This document shows positions 34,759 through 43,721 of a DNA stretch of 64,000 nt, one piece after another (the stretch's first letter is position 1; every line of letters begins with the position of its first letter). The stretch comes from Chromatiaceae bacterium. GTDB taxonomy: Bacteria > Pseudomonadota > Gammaproteobacteria > Chromatiales > Chromatiaceae. The notes under the pieces are model-generated. The model was not told the origin of the DNA. It saw only the letters and a program-made list of their open reading frames with translations, and did not search any database. The DNA is taken from positions 62,001 through 126,000 of the forward strand of contig JACKMP010000006.1 of assembly GCA_024235315.1 (NCBI GenBank), written 5' to 3'. The position numbers and the translations under genes were made by a program.

Positions 34759-36633
34759 ATGCCTGCCAAAGTTTCCGCCGTGCCTCAGACCTATGGTGTG
34801 CATCGCTGGGGTGAGGGGTACTTCGGCATCAATGCCGGAGGTCATGCCACGGTGTGCCCGCGGCCGGACGACGCAGGCGAACTGGACCTGTTCGAGCTGG
34901 CGCGCGATCTGACTGCAAGCGGGTTGCGGTTGCCGGTGCTGGTACGCTTCAACGATATCCTCCAGCACCGAGTGCGAAGCCTGTGCGGCGCCTTCAGTGA
35001 GGCCGCAGCGTCACTCGGATATGCCGGCGGTTACCGCGCGATCTACCCGATAAAGGTCAACCAGCAACGCAGCGTGGTCGAGCAGATCGTCGCCGGTGGG
35101 GCTGACTGCGTCGGCCTGGAGGCGGGCAGCAAGCCCGAGCTGATGGCGGTGCTGGCGAGTGCGCCAGTCGGCGGCGCGATCGTGTGCAACGGTTACAAGG
35201 ATCGCGAGTATGTCCGTCTGGCGCTGATCGGGCGTCGCCTCGGTTACGAGGTGTACATCGTTATCGAGAAGCCGAGTGAACTCGAACTGGTATTCAGTGA
35301 GTCGGCAGATCTGGGCATCGAGCCGTTGCTGGGGGTCCGGGTGCGTCTGGCTGCCGTGGCATCGGGAAAGTGGCAGAACTCGGGCGGCGCCAAGTCCAAG
35401 TTCGGCCTCTCGGCCGCGCAGGTGCTGTCGCTGGTCGAGCGTCTGCGCGAGCGCGATTGCCTGCACTGGATGGTCCTGCTGCATTCGCACATCGGCTCGC
35501 AGATCCCGGATCTGCGTGATATCCATCGCGGTATCAGCGAGGCTGCCCGTTACTACGCGGAGCTGCATCGCATGGGCGCGCCCATCCGGGTGATCGATGT
35601 CGGCGGTGGTCTCGGCATCGACTACGAGGGCAGTAGATCACAGCATTACTGCTCGACCGACTACGATCTGCGTGCCTACGCCGCGGAGGTGCTGCGTCCG
35701 ATCGCCAGATTGTGCAGCGAGCAGACGTTGCCGCAGCCGATGGTGTTCACCGAGTCGGGGCGCGCGATGACCGCACACCATGCGGTGCTGATTACCGAGG
35801 TCATCGAGCGTGAGCCGCCGTTCGTCGAGCCGCCAGCTGAGATGGCCGAAGGTGACGAGTTGCTGCAGCGTCTGCGCCTTCTGCACCAGGGCGTGCATGG
35901 CGGCGTTCCGCCGCAGCGCTTTCAGAACGCCCGTCACCTGCTCGCCGAGGCCAATGAGCGCTTCGCACGCGGGGACATGGACCTGCAGCAGCGGGCCCTC
36001 GCAGAGACGCTGTTCTACGCCATTGCTCACGAGGTAAGGGGGGAGTTGCGCCTCGAGTCAAGGCGTCACCGGGACCTGCTCGAAGAACTCAAGGAGACCC
36101 TTGCCGACCGGGTGTTCTGCAACTTCTCGCTGTTCCAGTCTCTGCCTGACGTCTGGGCGATCGATCAGATCTTTCCGGTGATGCCGCTGCACCGGCTCGA
36201 CGAGGTGCCGGATCAGGCGGCCCTGGTACACGACCTGACCTGCGATTCGGACGGCTGTATCGACAGCTATGTCGACCAGGACGGTGTCGAGAGCACGCTG
36301 ATGCTGCACGCCGCAAGGCCGGGTGAGCCCTACCTGCTCGGGGTGTTCCTGGTTGGCGCCTACCAGGAGATCCTCGGGGACATGCACAACCTGTTCGGTG
36401 ACACCGACGCGGTAAACGTGATTCTGGAGCCCGGGGGCAGGTACCGACTGGCGGAACCGGAGCGCGGTGATTCGGTCGACGAATTGCTCCGCTATGTGCA
36501 TTTCGATCCGGAACAGATGCTCGATTCCTACCTGCGCAGGTTGCGCGCGCAGCATGTCGGTGAGGCATTCATCGACAGTTACTACCGCGAACTCAAGGCC
36601 GGGCTGCATGGCTATACCTATCTCAAGGGTTGA
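34759..36633 (+). CDS. speA: biosynthetic arginine decarboxylase
   Basis: The 624-residue PLP enzyme decarboxylates arginine to agmatine, the first step of this putrescine route. The PLP lysine is K99 in YRAIYPIKVNQQ; VIDVGGGLGIDYEGS binds the cofactor phosphate and CDSDGCIDSYVDQDG holds the catalytic cysteine. ATG 34759 gives the family N-terminus (VPQTYGVHRWGEGYFGIN); the longer open frame upstream overlaps the divergent speE region. Length agrees with E. coli SpeA (658) less a shorter N-terminus. The second step (agmatinase or agmatine deiminase) is not in the window. Confidence 0.96.
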   Translation: MPAKVSAVPQTYGVHRWGEGYFGINAGGHATVCPRPDDAGELDLFELARDLTASGLRLPVLVRFNDILQHRVRSLCGAFSEAAASLGYAGGYRAIYPIKVNQQRSVVEQIVAGGADCVGLEAGSKPELMAVLASAPVGGAIVCNGYKDREYVRLALIGRRLGYEVYIVIEKPSELELVFSESADLGIEPLLGVRVRLAAVASGKWQNSGGAKSKFGLSAAQVLSLVERLRERDCLHWMVLLHSHIGSQIPDLRDIHRGISEAARYYAELHRMGAPIRVIDVGGGLGIDYEGSRSQHYCSTDYDLRAYAAEVLRPIARLCSEQTLPQPMVFTESGRAMTAHHAVLITEVIEREPPFVEPPAEMAEGDELLQRLRLLHQGVHGGVPPQRFQNARHLLAEANERFARGDMDLQQRALAETLFYAIAHEVRGELRLESRRHRDLLEELKETLADRVFCNFSLFQSLPDVWAIDQIFPVMPLHRLDEVPDQAALVHDLTCDSDGCIDSYVDQDGVESTLMLHAARPGEPYLLGVFLVGAYQEILGDMHNLFGDTDAVNVILEPGGRYRLAEPERGDSVDELLRYVHFDPEQMLDSYLRRLRAQHVGEAFIDSYYRELKAGLHGYTYLKG

Positions 36634-36800
36634 GCCGGGCGTTCCCGTTGCGCCATGCGAAACGGTATTTTCTATATTGAGCCTGAATCTTTCAGGGTAG
36701 TCGGCACTTGCCTGCGGTGCCCCGGGCTGCCTACCCTGCAGCCAGTCCCGTACTGCGGCCGTGGTTGCGTACGGACGGTGCTTCTGAGGAGGGCAACGCG

Positions 36801-37133
36801 ATGACCATGATCGAAAACCTGCACGGCATGCTCGAACGCGGCATCGACACCGCGTTGTTGCGGTATTCGCTCGGTGCCGAGTTGCTGAAAATTGGCAATG
36901 CGGACGCGGCCATCACCCACCTGCGCGAGGCGATCAAGCACGATGCCGAGTATTCCGCGGCCTGGAAAGTGTTGGGCAAGGCCCTGGCCGAGTCGGGCAA
37001 GCATGACGAGGCTGTGGATGTGCTGGGTCAGGGTATCGAGGTCGCCGAGCGACGCGGAGATATCCAGGCGGCAAAAGAGATGGGCGTGTTCCGCAAGCGC
37101 TCCCAGCGTGTCCTGGACAACCCGGCCGATTGA
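36801..37133 (+). CDS. small tetratricopeptide-repeat protein
   Basis: The 110-residue protein contains about two and a half TPR units (LRYSLGAELLKIGNADAAIT then HLREAIKHDAEYSAAWKVLG and KALAESGKHDEAVDVLGQGI). A GAGGAGGG site at 36786 supports ATG 36801. No signal peptide. It stands alone between speA and an opposite-strand sigma gene. TPR proteins of this size are common in beta- and gammaproteobacteria and are taken to be protein-binding adaptors; the partner is unknown. Confidence 0.85.
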   Translation: MTMIENLHGMLERGIDTALLRYSLGAELLKIGNADAAITHLREAIKHDAEYSAAWKVLGKALAESGKHDEAVDVLGQGIEVAERRGDIQAAKEMGVFRKRSQRVLDNPAD

Positions 37134-37199
37134 CGGATACCGATATCACGGGCGAGGCCGGCATCCAGGTGTCGGCACGGCCGCAAACGAACCGCGTTA

Positions 37200-37733
37200 T
37201 TACAGCAGTGCACGCATCTTTTCGCGGGCGCGAAACAGCCGCGTACCGGCGCCAGCGACCGAGATCCCCAGGTGCCGGGCGATCTCCTTCTGCGAATAGC
37301 CGCTGATCACCTGCAGCAACAGCGGCTCGCGGTACTCTTCCGGCAGGCGGTCGAGGGCCTGGCGGAGCACGAACGCCTCGGTCGAGGTGTCGTAGTCCTG
37401 TCGTCTGGTTGCAAGGTCTTCGACCGGCTGAGCACTTTCCTGTGGCCGCTGGCGTTCGAAGCGACGGGCATTCTCGCGCCGCAAGATAGTCAGCAGCCAG
37501 CCCTTGACCGCCTTCGGGTCGTTGAGCCGATCCATTGACTTCCACGCCCGCACCAGCGTTTCCTGTACCAGGTCGTCGGCCAACGCGCCGTTGCCGCACA
37601 GCCAGTACGCGTATCGATACAGCTCTCCCATGTAGACGCCGATCAGGTCGTTGAAGGACTGCTCATCGCTTCGAGTCCGCGGGTGTGCCTTCGAGCTGGG
37701 GCCGGCGGTTGGTGCGAGGGCAATGGCTGTCAT
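37200..37733 (-). CDS. ECF-type RNA polymerase sigma factor without adjacent anti-sigma gene
   Basis: The 177-residue protein has region 2 (GELYRYAYWLCGNGALADDL then VQETLVRAWKSMDRL) and region 4 (YREPLLLQVISGYSQKEIAR). It resembles the pair-2 factor at 14993-15496 in both regions. AAGGA precedes ATG 37733; the frame can begin 13 codons earlier. Neither neighbour looks like an anti-sigma factor, so this is an orphan whose control is unknown. The 130 bases upstream are non-coding and probably hold its promoter. Confidence 0.88.
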   Translation of the reverse strand: MTAIALAPTAGPSSKAHPRTRSDEQSFNDLIGVYMGELYRYAYWLCGNGALADDLVQETLVRAWKSMDRLNDPKAVKGWLLTILRRENARRFERQRPQESAQPVEDLATRRQDYDTSTEAFVLRQALDRLPEEYREPLLLQVISGYSQKEIARHLGISVAGAGTRLFRAREKMRALL

Positions 37734-37904
37734 GTTGGCATCCTTGGGTCTGTTGAGGGACAACAACCCCACTGCACCGGATGTGCCAATCTCTAACCGA
37801 TTGAAATCCCATGTGTATTTAGACTGCCCCCGGCCGCTTCACACGTTTCGTTGTAACGAAACGTTAACTACCCGTCCGGCCGCGCCTGTACCACAGGTCT
37901 GCAC

Positions 37905-39260
37905 TCAGTCACGGCTCGGGAGCCGCAGGCGGTACTTTTCGATCTTCCTGTCGAGCGCGGGCCTGGATATGCCGAGGATGTCGCAGGCCTGGCCCTTGTG
38001 CCCGCCGGTGTACTCGAGGACCCGTTGAATGTGCGCGGCTTCGAGTTCCTGGAGTGACGGCAGGGTCTGGCCCGATACGGCTTCAGGTGCGCTGCGGTAT
38101 GGCTCGACGGGCTCCCGGAAACGGATGTGCTGTGGACCTATCTGCCCGTCGCGGGCCAGTATCATCGCCTGCGTGAGAACGTTCTCGAGCTCACGCACAT
38201 TGCCCGGCCAGGAATAGCCCTGAAGTACCGCGATCGCGGATTGGGCGATTGCCGGCACGCTGCGGGCGTTGTGCCGTGCCGCCTTAGCCAGCAACGCAGT
38301 CGCCAGCAGCGGGATGTCCTCGGGGCGGTCGCGCAAAGGCGGCAGCTCGATGTTGATGACATTGAGGCGGTAGGCGAGATCCTCGCGAAACCTGCCTTCG
38401 CGAACGCGCGCGAACAGGTCGCGGTGGGTCGCCGCAATGATCCGGGCACGCACGGCGATGCTGCCGGTGGCGCCGACCCGTTCGATCGTACGTTCCTGCA
38501 GCGCCCGCAGCAGCTTGGCCTGAAGTGGCGGCGCCAGCTCGGCGATCTCGTCGAGGAACAGCGTGCCGTCGGCGGCCAACTCGAACTTGCCGGGTTTACT
38601 GCGGTCGGCGCCGGTGAAGGCGCCTTTCTCGTGACCGAACAACTCACTTTCGAGCAATGTATCGACGATGGCGGCACAGTTTATCGCCACGAAGGGGCCA
38701 GGGCGGCCACTGTGCTGGTGGATCAGCCGCGCGACCACCTCCTTGCCGGTGCCGGACTCGCCGCTGAGCAGCACCGTCGCCATGTTGCCGGCGCTCAGCG
38801 CGATCTGCTTGCTGACATCAAGCATTGCCTGGCTGCGGCCGATCAGGTCGCCCGGCGGTACTTGGCGCGATGACTGAACGTGTTCCGGCTCCGGTGAACG
38901 CGCGGCCAGCGCCCTGTCGACGGTGGCCTGCAGGGTCACGGACTTCAGCGGCTTGTGGACGAAATCGGCGGCACCGGCCTTGATCGCGCGAATCGCCAGT
39001 TCCAGGTCGTGCTGGCCGGTCATCATGATCACGCCGGTGTCCGGCTTTGCGTCGATCAACTTCGGCAGCAGCGCGATGCCTTCTCCGTCCGGCAGTTGCT
39101 GGTCGAGCAGGATGAGGTCGAGCGGTTCGGCAAGGGCAATCGCCAGGCCGGGCCCGCAGGCCGCGGCAGTGAACACACCATACCCCTGGTCCTCGAAATG
39201 CAGCGACAGCATCTGGCTCAGGGCGGGGTCGTCTTCGATGATCAGAATGCGTATTGGCAT
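37905..39260 (-). CDS. sigma-54-dependent response regulator (NtrC family)
   Basis: The 451-residue regulator has a receiver domain (phospho-acceptor D53 in LILLDQQLPDGEG, conserved K near residue 103), an AAA+ domain with Walker A GESGTGKEVVAR, the sigma-54-contacting GAFTGA loop (HEKGAFTGADRS) and Walker B GTLFLDEIAEL, and a C-terminal Fis-type HTH (GQACDILGISRPALDRKIEK). It should activate sigma-54 promoters when phosphorylated. No histidine kinase gene adjoins it. The divergent neighbour is a double-receiver diguanylate cyclase, 125 bases away. Confidence 0.93.
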   Translation of the reverse strand: MPIRILIIEDDPALSQMLSLHFEDQGYGVFTAAACGPGLAIALAEPLDLILLDQQLPDGEGIALLPKLIDAKPDTGVIMMTGQHDLELAIRAIKAGAADFVHKPLKSVTLQATVDRALAARSPEPEHVQSSRQVPPGDLIGRSQAMLDVSKQIALSAGNMATVLLSGESGTGKEVVARLIHQHSGRPGPFVAINCAAIVDTLLESELFGHEKGAFTGADRSKPGKFELAADGTLFLDEIAELAPPLQAKLLRALQERTIERVGATGSIAVRARIIAATHRDLFARVREGRFREDLAYRLNVINIELPPLRDRPEDIPLLATALLAKAARHNARSVPAIAQSAIAVLQGYSWPGNVRELENVLTQAMILARDGQIGPQHIRFREPVEPYRSAPEAVSGQTLPSLQELEAAHIQRVLEYTGGHKGQACDILGISRPALDRKIEKYRLRLPSRD

Positions 39261-39385
39261 GGGCTGATACTAGACATGATGTTTTCGCCTGCCCAGCGGC
39301 ACCCTGCATCTATTAAAGATCCACGGTGGCGGACCGATAGATTGAGGACCCCTCCGGTTGGCAACTGCGGGAATCAGTCCGAACT

Positions 39386-40687
39386 GTGAACACGCCGTCC
39401 GGCAATACTTCTACACAGCGACAGGCATACACAGGCACTGCACGCGAGGTGCTGCTGGTCGAGGACAGTCGTGCCATCGCCTCGGTGCTCGCCGCTGCCA
39501 TCAATGCATTCGACGACATTGCCTGCGTCGTTGCGGGCAACCTCGCCGAGGCCAGGAATCTTCTGGGCGGAGGTGCTTACCGGTTCTTCGTCGCTGTGCT
39601 CGACCTGAATCTGCCCGATGCGCCGAATGGTGAGGTCATCGATCTGGTGCAGAGCGCGGGCATTCCAATCGTTGTGCTGACCGGCAATGTCGACGCAGCC
39701 AAGCGCGAGGCCATGTTTGCCCGTGGCGTTGCTGACTACGTGGTGAAAGACAGCCTGGTCGGCATCGATTACGTCGCGCGACTGGTCAACCGGATGGCGC
39801 ACAATGGCAGCTCAAGGGTGCTGGTCGTCGACGATTCGCGCGCGTTCCGCGCTTATCTTTGCAGTTTGTTGCGCCAGCACGGCTACGCGACCTTGAGCGC
39901 AGCTGACGGCATCGAGGGACTGGAGGTGCTGCAGGCGAATCCGGACATCCGCCTGGTCATCACCGACTACAACATGCCGCGCATGGACGGTCTGACGATG
40001 GTGTCGGAGATGCGCAAGGCACATAGCCAGGACGAGCTTTCCATCATCGGGATATCCAATTCCGCCGACCCCGAGACGCTCGCACGTTTCCTCAAGGGAG
40101 GGGCGAGCGACTACCTGCACAAGCCCTTCAGTATCGAGGAGTTCTACTGCCGGGTGGATCAGAACGTCGATATGCTGCGCATAATCCGCCGCGCGCGCGA
40201 TGCAGCCAACCGGGATTTCCTGACCGGGCTGCACAACCGCCGCTGTTTTTTCGAGTTGGCCGAAGCGATGTACCGGCGTGCCACGAAGGGCGAACTGCAG
40301 ATCGTCGTGGCGATGATCGACGCGGATCATTTCAAGCGAATCAACGACACCTTCGGCCACCAGGTCGGCGATGATGCGCTGGTTGCGATCGCTGCGACCC
40401 TGCGCGATCTGGTCGGGGGCAATGGGCTGGTCGCTCGCTTTGGTGGCGAGGAGTTCGTGTGCCTGCACGTACTCGACGAAACGGTCGATCCCCGCGAATG
40501 CCTCGACCAGATCCGGCAGGGTATCGCCGCTATTGAACTGTACAGCGATGGTCAACGCGTTGGCATCACCGCCAGTATCGGCGCCACCCGCTCACTTCAC
40601 GGCAACCTTGATCAGATGCTGGCGGCGGCTGACCGCGCCGTCTACGCAGCGAAGAAGGCCGGCCGCAACCGGGTGGAGCTCGACTGA
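39386..40687 (+). CDS. double-receiver diguanylate cyclase
   Basis: The 433-residue protein has two receiver domains (acceptor aspartates D73 in VLDLNLPD and D194 in ITDYNMPRMDG) followed by a GGDEF domain with the intact motif FGGEEF near residue 354 and the metal-binding MIDADHFKRINDTFGH. It should make cyclic di-GMP under phosphorylation control. The start is GTG 39386 with no strong ribosome-binding site; the conserved part starts at residue ~20. It is a single-gene unit, divergent from the NtrC-type regulator. Confidence 0.92.
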   Translation: MNTPSGNTSTQRQAYTGTAREVLLVEDSRAIASVLAAAINAFDDIACVVAGNLAEARNLLGGGAYRFFVAVLDLNLPDAPNGEVIDLVQSAGIPIVVLTGNVDAAKREAMFARGVADYVVKDSLVGIDYVARLVNRMAHNGSSRVLVVDDSRAFRAYLCSLLRQHGYATLSAADGIEGLEVLQANPDIRLVITDYNMPRMDGLTMVSEMRKAHSQDELSIIGISNSADPETLARFLKGGASDYLHKPFSIEEFYCRVDQNVDMLRIIRRARDAANRDFLTGLHNRRCFFELAEAMYRRATKGELQIVVAMIDADHFKRINDTFGHQVGDDALVAIAATLRDLVGGNGLVARFGGEEFVCLHVLDETVDPRECLDQIRQGIAAIELYSDGQRVGITASIGATRSLHGNLDQMLAAADRAVYAAKKAGRNRVELD

Positions 40688-40712
40688 GTACCGAACCCGC
40701 TGCGGGCGCCTG

Positions 40713-41648
40713 TCAGCTGCGGGTCATCAGCCAGCAGCGATGCGGTGTGTGTCGCTTGAAGTCCTCGGGAATCGTCTGTGCGCTGATCTCTTCGAGCTGC
40801 GCGATTTCGGCCAGCCCTGGGTCGGGCCTGAAGCCCTGCCGGTTGGTCGAGAAAAACAGTTCGCCGCCCGGCGCCAGCAGGTCGAGTGTGGCGCCCAGCA
40901 ACCGGAGTTGGTCGCGCTGCACATCGAAGGTCGTCACCATGCGCTTCGAATTCGAAAAGCTCGGTGGGTCGAGTACGATCAGGTCAAAGCGGGCACGCTC
41001 GGCGCGCATGCGCTCGATGAACCCGAAAACATCCGCCTGAACGAAACTGTGCCTCTGCTCGTCCTGCAGGCCGTTGTGCACCAGGTTGCGTCGGCTCCAC
41101 GCCTGGTAGGTGTTCGACATGTCGACGGTGACGCTGCGGCGGGCGCCGCCAGCGGCCGCATAGACGGTGAAGCTGCCGGTGTAGGCAAACAGGTTGAGAA
41201 ATACCTTGTCCTGAGCGCGCTCGCGGACCATTTCCCGGGTGTCGCGGTGGTCGAGGAACAGGCCCGTGTCGAGGTAACTGCCGAGATTGACCTCGAAACG
41301 CAGGCCGCGTTCGCCGACAGTGAACGAGGGTGTTCTGGCGGCGAGTTTTTCATACTGGGCGAGACCGCGCTGACGGCGGCGGTGCTTGATCACCACCTGC
41401 GGCAGCACGATTCCCAGCGTCTGCGACAGTCCGCCGCGGATGGCATCGATCTCGTCGGGCTGAAGTGCGCGCTTTTTCTCGAACACCTGGACGTGCAGCC
41501 AGTCGGCATAACGGTCGATCGCCAGTGGAAACTCGGGAATGTCCCGGTCGTACAGGCGGAATGCCTCGATATCCTCGCGTCTTGCCCACTTGCCGAGGTG
41601 GCGCTGGGCCTTGAGCACGCGATTGTAGAGCGCGCCGGGGTCGATCAC
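40713..41648 (-). CDS. SAM-dependent methyltransferase related to the RlmK half of RlmKL
   Basis: The 311-residue protein has a short N-terminal part (DPGALYNRVLKAQRHLGKWA then YDRDIPEFPLAIDRYADWLH) and a methyltransferase domain with FLNLFAYTGSFTVYAAAGGA (motif I), VDMSNTYQAWSRRN and FDLIVLDPPSFSNSKRM (motif IV). These match the C-terminal RlmK part of 23S rRNA methyltransferase RlmKL (m7G2069); the THUMP/RlmL half is absent, so it is a stand-alone version. GTG 41648 overlaps the stop of the DUF423 gene by four bases and is the probable start. The exact rRNA target is inferred. Confidence 0.8.
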   Translation of the reverse strand: MIDPGALYNRVLKAQRHLGKWARREDIEAFRLYDRDIPEFPLAIDRYADWLHVQVFEKKRALQPDEIDAIRGGLSQTLGIVLPQVVIKHRRRQRGLAQYEKLAARTPSFTVGERGLRFEVNLGSYLDTGLFLDHRDTREMVRERAQDKVFLNLFAYTGSFTVYAAAGGARRSVTVDMSNTYQAWSRRNLVHNGLQDEQRHSFVQADVFGFIERMRAERARFDLIVLDPPSFSNSKRMVTTFDVQRDQLRLLGATLDLLAPGGELFFSTNRQGFRPDPGLAEIAQLEEISAQTIPEDFKRHTPHRCWLMTRS

Positions 41649-42028
41649 GATTCGGCACGGCGGGCGTACCAGGCGAGCGCACCCCAGCCGATGAGAAAGG
41701 CGGCTCCGCCGAACGGGGTGATTGCGCCTAGCCAGCGAATGTCCGTCAGCGCCATCACGTAGAGGCTGCCGGAGAACAGCAGGATTCCGCTGGCGAACGA
41801 CCAGCCGGCCAGCTGCAGCGCCCGGTCGTGACCTGCGCGGCCACCGATCAGGCCGACTGCCAACAGGGCCAGCGCATGCAGGGCCTGGTAGTCGACACCG
41901 GTCCTGAACACCTCGAGCAGGCCCGCGCTCAATACGTTCTTCAGGGCGTGTGCAGCAAAAGCGCCAAATGCAACCGCCAGAAACCCGTTGATTGCACCCA
42001 GAAAAACGAAATGCCGCATTGGATTCAT
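41645..42028 (-). CDS. DUF423 family small membrane protein
   Basis: The 127-residue protein has four predicted membrane helices and the DUF423 pattern: FLGAINGFLAVAFGAFAAHA at the start, then GVDYQALHALALL and a late GAITPFGGAAFLIGWGALA. Family members (E. coli YgdD) are inner-membrane proteins of unknown function. ATG 42028 overlaps the stop of the upstream gene and its own stop overlaps the methyltransferase GTG, so three genes are tightly coupled. Confidence 0.9.
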   Translation of the reverse strand: MNPMRHFVFLGAINGFLAVAFGAFAAHALKNVLSAGLLEVFRTGVDYQALHALALLAVGLIGGRAGHDRALQLAGWSFASGILLFSGSLYVMALTDIRWLGAITPFGGAAFLIGWGALAWYARRAES

Positions 42029-42585
42029 CAGTGACGACCGAGCTTGCCGAGTTCGTCGAGGATCTGTAGCACCAGCTGCCGGCCGCGGACGTCGAGTCGG
42101 GCGCACAGGCGCTCGGCATCGCGTTCGCCGTTGATCATCGGCCGGATCACCGCGGCCACCCGGCTCATGTCGCCACCGACTTTGCTCATCTGCTCAGCCA
42201 TCTGGCCGATCAGGCTCAGCGCCTGCGCGTTACCGCTCGACGCTGCGTGGATCATATGCGCCAGGCCGGGGGCCGCAAGTGTCGGATCCGCCCTGCGATG
42301 GGGGTCCGGCAGGGTCGACGGGTCCTGCAGGCCGCGCAGAATGGCGGCAGCGATCACCCTGTCCTCCCCGTCCAGATCCGGGGCATTGTCGAGGTCGCGC
42401 CTGCCGGCGGCAAACTGACGTACCACGTTGGCGAGGGCGTTCCAGCCATTGTCTGCCAAGTTGGCCAGCAGCGCCGTCAGCATCTGATCGGCATCGTGCC
42501 GCTGCAGGAGTTCCACCGCCTGGCAGATGAAAGCGGCATGGGTCTGGATGATCTGTTGATCGCGATCCGGTGTGGGCATGTGCAT
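42028..42585 (-). CDS. conserved hypothetical helical protein
   Basis: The 185-residue protein begins MHMPTPDRDQQIIQTHAAFI and is helical, with segments such as ALLANLADNGWNALANVVRQ, LDGEDRVIAAAILRGLQDP and AAPGLAHMIHAASSGN. No signal peptide or cysteine motif is seen. The start may also be ATG 42579; the frame extends further upstream without support. It lies 73 bases after the thioredoxin-HEAT gene and overlaps DUF423, so it is probably in the same operon. I do not recognise the family. Confidence 0.6.
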   Translation of the reverse strand: MHMPTPDRDQQIIQTHAAFICQAVELLQRHDADQMLTALLANLADNGWNALANVVRQFAAGRRDLDNAPDLDGEDRVIAAAILRGLQDPSTLPDPHRRADPTLAAPGLAHMIHAASSGNAQALSLIGQMAEQMSKVGGDMSRVAAVIRPMINGERDAERLCARLDVRGRQLVLQILDELGKLGRH

Positions 42586-42658
42586 GGCGGTCGGATATCG
42601 GTGGCGTGCTGCGTGAAGTCTACCCGAGGCATCGGCTGTTGGGGTGTGTAAGGCGTGC

Positions 42659-43297
42659 TCAGGTTGCGTGCCCGGCCAGAGACTCATTGGCGATCTCGCG
42701 TACCTCGCGGTTCTCGTCGTGCGCCAGTCTGTCCAGTACCGCCCGGGCCTGTGCGTTGCCGGCGAGGCCGAGGAAATGCGCGGCGTCCGCACGGACCTGG
42801 GCGTGTGGGCTGGCCGCCAGTTCGACCATGTCGTCGACGGCATCCTTGAGCAGGCCATCGGGCGCGAGATCTTCGAGCACCGCGCCGACGCCGATACGCG
42901 CAGCGAACGGCGTCTCCAGATCACCGGCCATCGCCAGCAGCGGTCGCAGCAACTGTGGGCTGCGGCGGCAGGCTGCGAGCACTGTGTCGAGCTGACCGTT
43001 CTGCAGGTTTTCGGTCAGGTAGGCACGCATTCCGCTGTCATCACCTGCACGCTCGACCAGGGTGGCGAGTTCACTTTGGCTGTGTGCGCCCGTCATCTCG
43101 AATGGTCCGATTCGGATCCACGGCACGCCGCGCGCGCCGCGCGCCTGCGCCGCGTCCGGCCGGGCGGCGATATTGAACACCTCGAGACGGCCGATCCGGC
43201 CCTTCTTGAGCAGTTCCGTCAGCCCCGCCAGGACCACGGGGCAATGTACACAGCCAGGGGCAATCAGCAGTTCTGCGTCCGGGACATCGCTGTTCAT
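42659..43297 (-). CDS. thioredoxin-fold protein fused to HEAT repeats
   Basis: The 212-residue protein begins MNSDVPDAELLIAPGCVHCP, with a redox CxxC at C16-C19 of a small thioredoxin or glutaredoxin-like domain (GVPWIRIGPFEMTG holds the cis-proline), followed after residue ~95 by HEAT-type helical repeats (ETPFAARIGVGAVLEDLAPD then VDDMVELAASPHAQVRADAA, DENREVREIANESLA). No signal peptide, so it is likely cytoplasmic. It is divergent from aprBA across 424 bases and heads a four-gene run. A redox role near the sulfur genes is plausible but unproven. Confidence 0.75.
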   Translation of the reverse strand: MNSDVPDAELLIAPGCVHCPVVLAGLTELLKKGRIGRLEVFNIAARPDAAQARGARGVPWIRIGPFEMTGAHSQSELATLVERAGDDSGMRAYLTENLQNGQLDTVLAACRRSPQLLRPLLAMAGDLETPFAARIGVGAVLEDLAPDGLLKDAVDDMVELAASPHAQVRADAAHFLGLAGNAQARAVLDRLAHDENREVREIANESLAGHAT

Positions 43298-43721
43298 CGT
43301 CTGGGGTTTCCTTGGACAGTTGACGAAATGTGTCGCTTGCGTATGTGGATCATAAGGTCAAACAATCGGATTCCGCGCTCGACTGCCCAGAAAATGTCTG
43401 GAAAAACAATTTGTTGACCCCCTGTATTAGAAAAAGAAATAAGGCTAATTTATGCCTGCCGGCCGTAAAACTGTTTGGCCTTTTTTCCCCACCATAACTA
43501 TGTTTACCCACCCCGAGGCCCCGCCGGGCGCCTGCGCTTGACGATAAGCGCGTGTCTGACCTGGCAGTCATCGGCTATCCGGAAGCCGGGTTGCCAGACG
43601 GGAGGGCCGACTGAATTGAAGTAGCCGGATGGTCCCAGTCGGATATTCAGGGGCGCTTCGAAGAGAACTGTCGCTCACGGGCGGCGTCAACACTGCAGTG
43701 TAACCTCAGGAGAAATCATCG
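43298..43721. other. 424-bp intergenic region between the thioredoxin-HEAT gene and aprB
   Basis: No open frame of note is present. Bases 43390-43460 are strongly AT-rich for this genome and probably hold the aprBA promoter, but I see no clear -35/-10 pair. A hairpin with a T-run lies at 43461-43486 and more than 230 bases of leader follow before the aprB ATG, which has CAGGAG in front. Confidence 0.5.
43461..43486 (+). terminator. hairpin with T-tract in the aprBA leader
   Basis: GGCC-GT-AAA (43461-43469) can pair with TTTGGCC (43474-43480) with a small bulge, followed by six thymines. As the genes on both sides point away from it, it is not an end-of-gene terminator; it may be a leader attenuator for aprBA, or chance. 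Confidence 0.4.
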
